Positions 1-5,277 of a stretch of 6,359 nt of DNA are shown one piece after another; position 1 is the first letter of the stretch, and each line of letters opens with the position of its first letter. The notes under the pieces were generated by a model that was not told where the DNA came from, searched no databases, and saw only the letters and a program-made list of their open reading frames with translations. This stretch comes from an uncultured Opitutaceae bacterium. Its GTDB lineage: Bacteria > Verrucomicrobiota > Verrucomicrobiae > Opitutales > Opitutaceae. Where the stretch lies: NCBI GenBank assembly GCA_946482625.1, contig CAMLSH010000230.1, positions 1 to 6,359 of the forward strand, given 5' to 3'. A program made the position numbers and the translations under genes.

Positions 1-30
1 CTCGCTTCGCGACCGGAATCGCCAAGCGAG
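1..30 (-). terminator. Hairpin just downstream of glgC, probable terminator cut by the window edge
   Basis: Read on the minus strand, the 30 bases form a near-perfect hairpin: a 7-bp outer stem (CTCGCTT with AAGCGAG), one G/G mismatch, a 4-bp inner stem (GCGA with TCGC) and a 6-base loop TTCCGG. It begins 18 bases after the glgC stop codon, the usual place for an intrinsic terminator. The T-run that would follow the stem would lie to the left of base 1 and cannot be seen, so terminator function is inferred. On the plus strand no T-run follows the stem, so it does not look bidirectional. Confidence 0.5.
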
Positions 31-48
31 AAGCCAAGAGAAGATTCT

Positions 49-1335
49 TCAGATCACGGTGCCGCTCGGAACGATGCCGCCCTTGGGCACAAGCATCACA
101 CCGTCGCGGATAATAACGCCATGATCGTAGGTTCCGTCAGGCTTACCCTCGACGGATAGTGTCACATTATCGCCGATACGCGCATTCTTGTCGATGATCG
201 CGCCTCGGATGATGCAATTGCGACCCAGGCCGAGATGCGGGCGCCCCTCTGCTGTGTTGGTCGCAAGCTGGTCGGGCGTCTCATAAAAATCGGAGCCCAT
301 CATGACGACATCCTGCAGGTTGGTTCCTTCGCGCACGAACGATCGGATTCCCAAAACGCAGTGCTTCAGCGTCGAGTCCTCGATGATCGAACCGTCGCCG
401 ATCACCACATAGTCGATGGCGCAGTTGTTGATCTTCGACGCGGGCAGATAGTTGTCCTTGGTGTAGATCGGATCCTTTGCGTCGAAAAAATTAAACGGCG
501 GCAAGGGTTGCGCGAGTGCGAGGTTGGCGTCGAAAAACGCCTTCACCGTCCCGATATCCTCCCAGTATCCCTCGAAGATATGGGCAAAGAGTTTTTTATT
601 CCCGAGCAGGCCCGGAATGATCTCTTTGCCGAAGTCGGTCATGTTGTTGTCCAACGCATCGGCCATCGCCGTGCGGTTGAAAACGTAGATGCCCATCGAC
701 GCCAGACAGTGCTTCTCACCCGCCACCGGTTTTTCAAGTTTCGCCTCGAGCGCCGGACTCAGTGCGAGACTGTCGATCACCGCCGGGTCTTTCGGCTTCT
801 CGACGAACTCGGCGATCGAGAGATTGTCGTTAACCCGCATGAGGCCGAGCCCCTCCACCTTCGAAGCGGGAAACGGAACCGCCGCGATCGTCACATCCGC
901 TCCGGTCGCCATGTGCTGCGCGATGATTTTCCGAAAATCCATCCGGTACAGCTGATCGCCCGAAAGAATGAGCACGAGATCGTGAGAAAACGTGCGAAAA
1001 TGCTGAAGGTTCCGACGGACGGCGTCCGCGGTTCCTTGGTACCAGTCCGCGCTTTTCTCCGTCTGCTCCGCCGAAAGAATATCCACAAACCCGCCGCCAA
1101 ACGGATCGAAGTGGTAGGTGGATTGAATATGCCGGTGCAACGAAGCCGTATGAAACTGCGTCAGCAGAAAAATGCGGTTGAGCCCTGAGTTGATGCAATT
1201 GCTGATGGGGATATCGACCAAACGATATTTTCCGGCGAGGGGAACGGCGGGTTTGCAGCGCTCCATCGTGAGTGGATAGAGACGCGTTCCGCGACCTCCA
1301 CCCATGATTACGGAGATGACTTTGGGAGTTGGCAT
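49..1335 (-). CDS. glgC: Glucose-1-phosphate adenylyltransferase (ADP-glucose pyrophosphorylase), plant/cyanobacterial-like
   Basis: This 428-residue cytoplasmic enzyme makes ADP-glucose and pyrophosphate from ATP and glucose-1-phosphate, the committed step of bacterial glycogen synthesis. The N-terminal nucleotidyltransferase domain shows the glycine-rich loop GGGRGTRLYPLT (12-23) followed by KPAVPL and the DIPISNCINSG stretch (41-51), then WYQGTADAVRRN (98-109), SGDQLYRMDF (125-134) with the expected catalytic Asp127, and FVEKP (177-181) with the glucose-1-phosphate-binding Lys180. YWEDIGT (257-263) precedes a C-terminal left-handed beta-helix rich in hexapeptide-type turns. The segment MMGSDFYET (345-353), IDKNARIG (381-388) and a C-terminus ending in PSGTVI resemble plant and cyanobacterial enzymes more than the enteric type. 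Length is normal for the family. The ATG at 1335 suits the family N-terminus, although no clear Shine-Dalgarno sequence precedes it. It is transcribed divergently from glmS. Other glg genes are not in the window. Confidence 0.96.
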   Translation of the reverse strand: MPTPKVISVIMGGGRGTRLYPLTMERCKPAVPLAGKYRLVDIPISNCINSGLNRIFLLTQFHTASLHRHIQSTYHFDPFGGGFVDILSAEQTEKSADWYQGTADAVRRNLQHFRTFSHDLVLILSGDQLYRMDFRKIIAQHMATGADVTIAAVPFPASKVEGLGLMRVNDNLSIAEFVEKPKDPAVIDSLALSPALEAKLEKPVAGEKHCLASMGIYVFNRTAMADALDNNMTDFGKEIIPGLLGNKKLFAHIFEGYWEDIGTVKAFFDANLALAQPLPPFNFFDAKDPIYTKDNYLPASKINNCAIDYVVIGDGSIIEDSTLKHCVLGIRSFVREGTNLQDVVMMGSDFYETPDQLATNTAEGRPHLGLGRNCIIRGAIIDKNARIGDNVTLSVEGKPDGTYDHGVIIRDGVMLVPKGGIVPSGTVI

Positions 1336-1408
1336 ATTTGTGGGTCTTAAAGCCTTGCTCCACGTTTGCCGCGGTCGGTAGTTTCGCCAGCCAAAAGCAA
1401 AAAAAACT
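1336..1408. promoter_or_regulatory. Divergent glgC/glmS intergenic control region
   Basis: These 73 bp separate the start codons of glgC (minus) and glmS (plus), so both 5' leaders and probably both promoters must fit here or extend into the coding regions. No strong consensus promoter is visible on either strand. The best plus-strand candidate is TTGCTC (1355-1360), an 18-base spacer and TAGTTT (1379-1384), which is weak. A run of eight A (1399-1406) sits directly before the glmS ATG, with AAAAGC just upstream of it. Neither start has a purine-rich Shine-Dalgarno at normal spacing; the only GGAG-like sequence on the glgC side lies more than 20 bases from its ATG. No glmS ribozyme-sized leader fits in the gap. 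Confidence 0.45.
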
Positions 1409-3259
1409 ATGTGTGGAATCGTTGGTTACGTCGGGAAACAGAAAGCAGCCGCCATCATCATCGAAGGCCTCAAACGTCTCGAGTACCGTGGATACGACTC
1501 GGCGGGCGTAGCGGTTCTTCAGAATGACCGTATCGATGTCGCCAAGAAAGCCGGACGTGTCGAAGTCCTCGCCAAGGAAGCCGCCAAACACCGCTTCACC
1601 GGAACAACCGGTATCGGCCATACGCGTTGGGCCACGCACGGCGGCGTCACCGACGCCAACGCTCACCCGCACGTCAGCAGCGACGGCAAGTTCGCGCTCA
1701 TCCACAACGGCGTGATCGAAAACTACTCCTCGATCAAAAAATTCCTCCTCAGCAAAGGCTACACGTTCGCCTCCGAGACGGACACCGAAGCCTTGGTCAA
1801 CCTCATCGCCTATCACTACCAGAAAGAGACCGTCGGCGACGACAAAAGCCGTTTCCTCGAAAGCGTGCGCCGCAGCCTCATGCACGTCGAAGGCACGTAC
1901 GGCATCGCGGTGATCTGCACCGATTATCCCGGACAGCTCGTGGCCGCGCGCAAAGCCTCGCCGCTCATTCTCGGCGTGGGCGATGAGGAATTCATCATCG
2001 CCTCCGACGTCTCCGCGCTCATCAGCCGCACGCAGAATGTCGTCTATTTGAAAGATGGGGAGCTCGTCCACCTGACCGGCCGGAATTTTTCGATCATCAC
2101 TCAGTCCGAAGAAGACGTTTCCCCCGTCGTCAACAAAGTCACGTGGAGTGCCGAGGCTGCCGAGATCGGCGCCTTCGCTCACTTCATGGAGAAAGAAATC
2201 TTCGAGCAACCAGTCGCGCTCGAAAATGCCATGCGCGGACGCTTCTCGGCCGACGGCAGCACCGCCCAATTCGGCGGCCTCAATCTCTCACCCATCGAGC
2301 TCCGCCAGATCGATCGCTTCGCGTTCTGCGGCTGCGGTACCGCTTGGCACGCCTGTCTGGTCGCCGAGCATCTGATTGAGCGTTTCGCGCGCGTTCCAGT
2401 CGAGGTGGATTACGCCTCCGAGTTCCGCTACCGCAATTCACCGCTCGACGGAAACACCCTCTTCTTCGTCGTCAGCCAGTCCGGCGAAACCATCGACACG
2501 CTCGGCGCGCTTCGCGAGGCCAAGCGCAAGGGCTACAAGGTCCTCGCGATCAATAACACCGTCGGCTCCTCCATCGCCCGCGAAGCCGATGGCGGCATCT
2601 ACCAGCACGTCGGCCCCGAGATCGGCGTCGCCTCCACCAAGGCATTCACTTCTCAACTACTGATTGGCGCCATGTTCGCCCTCTACGTCGCCCGCATGCG
2701 CGACATGAGCTTCAGCGATGGCATCGAGTACGTGAAAGCCCTCAAGGCCGCCCCCGACCTCGTTCGCAAGACCCTTGAGCAGGCTCCGCGCATCAAAGAA
2801 ATCGCCAAGCGGTACGCCCACTACACCGACATGCTTTTCCTCGGCCGGCTTTCCCTCTTTCCGGTCGCTCTCGAAGGCGCGCTGAAGCTCAAGGAAATCT
2901 CCTACATCCACGCCGAGGGCTATCCCGCCGCCGAGATGAAACACGGCCCGATCGCACTCATCAGCGAGAAATGTCCGTCGGTCTTCTTCGCTCCCAAAGG
3001 CGAAATCTTCAACAAGCTCGTCTCCTCCATCCAGGAGATCAAAGCCCGCAATGGTAAGACCATCGTCATCACCACCGAGGGCTGCGAATTCCCCGCCGGT
3101 GTCGCCGACGATGTCATCTACATCCCCGACTGCCACGAAGCCGTCCTCCCGATTGTCGCCACTGTGCCGGTCCAACTTCTCAGTTACTACATCGCCTGCG
3201 AACGCGGTTGCGATGTCGACAAGCCCCGCAACCTGGCAAAATCCGTCACCGTCGAGTGA
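1409..3259 (+). CDS. glmS: Glutamine--fructose-6-phosphate aminotransferase (isomerizing)
   Basis: This 616-residue cytoplasmic enzyme makes glucosamine-6-phosphate from fructose-6-phosphate and glutamine, the entry to UDP-GlcNAc, peptidoglycan and LPS. The N-terminal glutaminase (Ntn hydrolase) domain opens MCGIVGYVG, with Cys2 becoming the nucleophile after Met removal, which fixes the start. It continues with LEYRGYDSAG (24-33), GHTRWATHG (70-78), HNGVIEN (99-105) and ETDTEAL (123-129). EKEIFEQP (261-268) leads into two SIS sugar-isomerase domains. SIS1 carries SQSGET (356-361) and GPEIGVASTKAFT (402-414). SIS2 carries LEGALKLKEISYIHAEGYPA (488-507) and KHGP (511-514), with the equivalents of catalytic Glu and His. 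The C-terminus DKPRNLAKSVTVE (604-616) is the near-invariant GlmS tail and includes the fructose-6-phosphate-binding Lys611. The gene is intact and of usual length (E. coli 609 residues). The ATG has no Shine-Dalgarno, only an A-rich leader. Confidence 0.98.
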   Translation: MCGIVGYVGKQKAAAIIIEGLKRLEYRGYDSAGVAVLQNDRIDVAKKAGRVEVLAKEAAKHRFTGTTGIGHTRWATHGGVTDANAHPHVSSDGKFALIHNGVIENYSSIKKFLLSKGYTFASETDTEALVNLIAYHYQKETVGDDKSRFLESVRRSLMHVEGTYGIAVICTDYPGQLVAARKASPLILGVGDEEFIIASDVSALISRTQNVVYLKDGELVHLTGRNFSIITQSEEDVSPVVNKVTWSAEAAEIGAFAHFMEKEIFEQPVALENAMRGRFSADGSTAQFGGLNLSPIELRQIDRFAFCGCGTAWHACLVAEHLIERFARVPVEVDYASEFRYRNSPLDGNTLFFVVSQSGETIDTLGALREAKRKGYKVLAINNTVGSSIAREADGGIYQHVGPEIGVASTKAFTSQLLIGAMFALYVARMRDMSFSDGIEYVKALKAAPDLVRKTLEQAPRIKEIAKRYAHYTDMLFLGRLSLFPVALEGALKLKEISYIHAEGYPAAEMKHGPIALISEKCPSVFFAPKGEIFNKLVSSIQEIKARNGKTIVITTEGCEFPAGVADDVIYIPDCHEAVLPIVATVPVQLLSYYIACERGCDVDKPRNLAKSVTVE

Positions 3260-3267
3260 TTCTCCAA

Positions 3268-3369
3268 GTAGCGAGTAGTGGGTGACGAGCAGCGAGCACA
3301 GCCCCGATTACACGCCGCCGACAAGTCTTCTCCGACTACTCGCTACCCGCTACGCACCACTCGCCACTC
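3268..3369. repeat. Opposed tracts of a degenerate 7-bp repeat between glmS and trpE
   Basis: Starting 8 bases after the glmS stop, five head-to-tail heptads of form GTAGCGA are seen: GTAGCGA (3268), GTAGTGG (3275), GTGACGA (3282), GCAGCGA (3289) and the decayed GCACAGC (3296). A second tract at 3335-3369 holds about five heptads of the same family on the opposite strand, including GTAGCGG and GTAGCGA. The tracts can fold together: 3268-3279 is a perfect 12-bp inverted match to 3335-3346, and a slipped register pairs 3275-3283 with 3345-3353 through one G:U. About 55 bases lie between the arms and no T-run follows, so it is not a classical terminator. It fills nearly the whole spacer and ends 9 bases before the trpE ATG. 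Possible roles are mRNA stabilisation, attenuation or a dispersed repeat family; none is shown by the sequence. Confidence 0.75.
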
Positions 3370-3378
3370 CCTCCAGCC

Positions 3379-4860
3379 ATGAACATCTTCCCGACTCGCG
3401 ACGCCTTCATCCAGCTCAGCACGCAGGGCAACGTCATCCCGGTCTACACCGACCTGATGGCCGACTTCGAGACGCCCGTCTCCGCCTACGCGAAGCTCAA
3501 GGAAACCGGTCCGTCCTACCTGCTTGAGTCCGTGGAAGGTGGCGAAAATCTCTCCCGCTACAGCTTCATCGGCTGCCGCCCCCGCAAAGTCCTCGTCTGC
3601 GGCCCGCAAACCACTGAAATCCGCGTGCCCGGGAAACCGATACAGACCGTTCCCACCCCGCAAGATCCCCTCACGCTCATTCAAACCGAGATGGCCCACC
3701 ACCATCCGGTCAACCTTCCCGGCCTGCCCCGTTTTACCGGTGGCGCCGTCGGCTTCATCGGTTACGAATACGTCACTCGTATCGAACCATCCGTGCCCGC
3801 CGCGAAGACCGACACCCTCGGCATGCCGCTGCTCTACTTCATGCTGACGGATTCGCTGCTCACCTTCGATCGCGCGAAACAAACCCTCCGTCTCTGCGTC
3901 AACGCCCACGTCTCCGGCGATCCCGCCGCCGCCTACGAAGCAGCGGTGCGCGAGCTCAATCTCCTCCACGACCTGCTCCGCCGTCCGAGCTCGCTGGCGC
4001 CAGCGCCGCTGGTCGATCCCGGCAAGATCACCGTCCCTCCCGGCAATTTCACGCCGCCCGCTTTCGAAGGCGTTGTCGAAGGCGTCAAAGAGTACATCCG
4101 CTCGGGCGACATCATCCAGGTGGTCCCGTCGCAACGCTTCACCAAGCCCTTCGCCAAGTCCCCGCTCGATCTCTACCGCGCCCTCCGCACGGTAAACCCG
4201 TCGCCGTATATGTTCGTTCTGGATACGGGCGACTTCGCCATCGTCGGCGCTTCACCCGAGGTCCACGTGCGCCTCACCGACGGCCTCGTCGAAATCCGCC
4301 CCATCGCCGGCACCCGCAAACGCGGCCTAACTCACGCCGACGATCTCGCGCTCGAAAAGGACCTGCTCGCCGACGAAAAGGAGCGCGCTGAACACCTCAT
4401 GCTCGTCGATCTCGCGCGCAACGACATCGGCCGTGTCTGCCAGTTTGGCTCCGTCACCGTCCCTGAAATGATGGTCATCGAACGCTACTCGCACGTCATG
4501 CACATCGTCTCGCAGGTAGAGGGAAAAATTTCCGCCGACAAAAACGCCTACGACCTCATGCGCGCCACCTTCCCCGCCGGTACCGTCAGCGGCGCACCGA
4601 AAATCCGCGCCATGCAGATCATCGCCGAAAACGAGCCCTCGCAACGCGGCTTCTATGCCGGCGCGCTCGGCTATTTTGGCTACGATGGAAATCTCGATTC
4701 CTGCATCATGCTGCGCACCGCCCTCCTCAAAGACGGCCAGATCCACATTCAGGCCGGAGCCGGTGTAGTGGCCGACAGCGTACCGGTCGCCGAGTACCAG
4801 GAAACCATCAATAAGGCGTCCGCCCTCTTCAAAGCCGTCGCCATCGCCGAAGGTTTCTGA
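3379..4860 (+). CDS. trpE: Anthranilate synthase component I
   Basis: This 493-residue cytoplasmic subunit converts chorismate to anthranilate, the first step of tryptophan synthesis, using ammonia supplied by the glutaminase TrpG. The N-terminal domain begins with the family pattern GNVIPVYTDLMADFETPVSA (17-36) and contains LLES (48-51), part of the tryptophan feedback site. The chorismate-binding domain shows GDIIQVVPSQRF (243-254), NPSPYMF (273-279, also a feedback-site motif), IVGASPE (288-294), PIAGTRKRG (308-316), ERAEHLMLVDLARND (335-349), GTVSGAPK (401-408) and GAGVVADSVPVAEYQET (460-476). Ala310 in PIAGT argues against PabB, which has lysine there. Length is normal. The start is set by the N-terminal homology, but the sequence before it (CCACTCCCTCCAGCC) has no Shine-Dalgarno. 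The partner trpG and the other trp genes are not adjacent. A strong terminator follows the stop codon by 73 bases. Confidence 0.96.
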   Translation: MNIFPTRDAFIQLSTQGNVIPVYTDLMADFETPVSAYAKLKETGPSYLLESVEGGENLSRYSFIGCRPRKVLVCGPQTTEIRVPGKPIQTVPTPQDPLTLIQTEMAHHHPVNLPGLPRFTGGAVGFIGYEYVTRIEPSVPAAKTDTLGMPLLYFMLTDSLLTFDRAKQTLRLCVNAHVSGDPAAAYEAAVRELNLLHDLLRRPSSLAPAPLVDPGKITVPPGNFTPPAFEGVVEGVKEYIRSGDIIQVVPSQRFTKPFAKSPLDLYRALRTVNPSPYMFVLDTGDFAIVGASPEVHVRLTDGLVEIRPIAGTRKRGLTHADDLALEKDLLADEKERAEHLMLVDLARNDIGRVCQFGSVTVPEMMVIERYSHVMHIVSQVEGKISADKNAYDLMRATFPAGTVSGAPKIRAMQIIAENEPSQRGFYAGALGYFGYDGNLDSCIMLRTALLKDGQIHIQAGAGVVADSVPVAEYQETINKASALFKAVAIAEGF

Positions 4861-4933
4861 CGCGCCATTTCGACGCCCGAAACCCCGCCAAGCGTCGCGC
4901 TGAAGACCCGCGCCCCCCCGTTTCCGGCCTCGC

Positions 4934-4960
4934 GCCGCGTCCTTCCGACGCGGCTTTTTT
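4934..4960 (+). terminator. Intrinsic terminator after trpE
   Basis: A perfect 8-bp GC-rich stem (GCCGCGTC at 4934-4941 with GACGCGGC at 4947-4954) closes a 5-base loop CTTCC and is followed at once by six T (4955-4960). This is the classical Rho-independent layout on the plus strand. It ends the trpE transcript and separates it from the sigma-factor gene. No comparable T-run serves the minus strand. Confidence 0.92.
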
Positions 4961-5022
4961 CGGATTCCGCGTAACGCATTTGTCCCTATTGCCGCCCGGC
5001 AACCCCTTCAATTTGCAGTCGT

Positions 5023-5050
5023 TTGCGGAACCCTGCCGACGTGGTAATTT
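5023..5050 (+). promoter_or_regulatory. Candidate promoter P1 for the sigma-factor gene
   Basis: TTGCGG (5023-5028) lies 16 bases before TAATTT (5045-5050), and TGG immediately precedes the latter, giving an extended -10 element (TGnTAATTT). The key T-12, A-11 and T-7 positions of the -10 hexamer match the sigma-70 consensus. It would give a leader of roughly 220 bases. This is consensus matching only. Confidence 0.35.
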
Positions 5051-5135
5051 ACTCTACGAAATTTCTTTTTTGAGTCTCTCCGGCGTCCTTCCGCGCCACC
5101 CTGTCCCGGGAAAGTCACAACCCGACTACAAATTT

Positions 5136-5167
5136 TTGCATCGATCAGAGGGAGTCGTGCGTATAAC
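5136..5167 (+). promoter_or_regulatory. Candidate promoter P2 for the sigma-factor gene
   Basis: TATAAC (5162-5167) matches five of six bases of the -10 consensus and is the best such hexamer in the spacer. The nearest -35-like element, TTGCAT (5136-5141), is 20 bases upstream, longer than the usual 16 to 18, so recognition would rely on the -10 or on an activator. The leader would be about 100 bases. Confidence 0.3.
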
Positions 5168-5189
5168 TCCGTGGAACGATTCCGGCTTG

Positions 5190-5216
5190 GGTATGGTCCG
5201 TCCACTAAATCATACC
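5190..5216. repeat. Short inverted repeat GGTATG/CATACC in the sigma leader
   Basis: GGTATG (5190-5195) and CATACC (5211-5216) are perfect inverted copies separated by 15 bases. The centre-to-centre distance of 21 bases is about two DNA turns, which suits a dimeric operator downstream of candidate P2, or a weak RNA hairpin. Six base pairs can arise by chance, so the functional reading is tentative. Confidence 0.25.
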
Positions 5217-5264
5217 GCACGCTGTTCTGCCGTTCTGACCGACCGTGTGCATCGAAACTTAATC

Positions 5265-5270
5265 GAGGAA
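5265..5270 (+). promoter_or_regulatory. Ribosome binding site of the sigma-factor gene
   Basis: GAGGAA sits 7 bases before the ATG at 5278, a normal Shine-Dalgarno position. It is the only clear one among the four genes here and it supports this start codon. Confidence 0.75.
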
Positions 5271-5277
5271 AACAGTC

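Larger units (their letters stand above)
4961..5277 (+). other. Gene-free upstream region of the sigma-factor gene
   Basis: This stretch of about 317 bp between the trpE terminator and the sigma-factor start is visibly richer in A/T patches than the flanking genes, for example 5045-5071. I find no convincing coding frame: frames reading through it have no recognisable protein and run into the sigma gene out of frame. It holds two promoter-like arrangements and a 6-bp inverted repeat, listed separately. Depending on which promoter is real, the mRNA leader would be roughly 100 to 220 bases long. Confidence 0.6.

Noticed and set aside
235..1188. Plus-strand open frame (317 codons) antisense to glgC
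   Set aside because: Composition is typical of an antisense shadow (Arg/Val/His-rich), there is no family motif, and glgC is unambiguous on the other strand.
1336..1408. glmS ribozyme/riboswitch upstream of glmS
   Set aside because: The whole gap to the divergent glgC start is only 73 bp and does not show a ribozyme core; the element is chiefly known from Firmicutes.
830..2269. Long minus-strand open frame (479 codons) crossing the starts of glgC and glmS
   Set aside because: It overlaps two well-identified genes and the gap between them, its translation is rich in Asp/Gly/Val/Arg without any recognisable motif, and such frames are expected opposite GC-rich coding DNA.
3268..3369. Possible CRISPR array or intrinsic terminator
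   Set aside because: The repeat unit is 7 bp with no spacers, so it is not CRISPR; the potential stem has a loop of about 55 bases and no T-run, so it is not a classical terminator.
3260..3378. trp attenuator with leader peptide or T-box before trpE
   Set aside because: There is no ATG-initiated short frame with adjacent tryptophan codons and no T-box-like sequence; the spacer is taken up by the heptad repeats.
3343..4134. Minus-strand open frame antisense to trpE
   Set aside because: No recognisable protein; explained by the codon bias of trpE.
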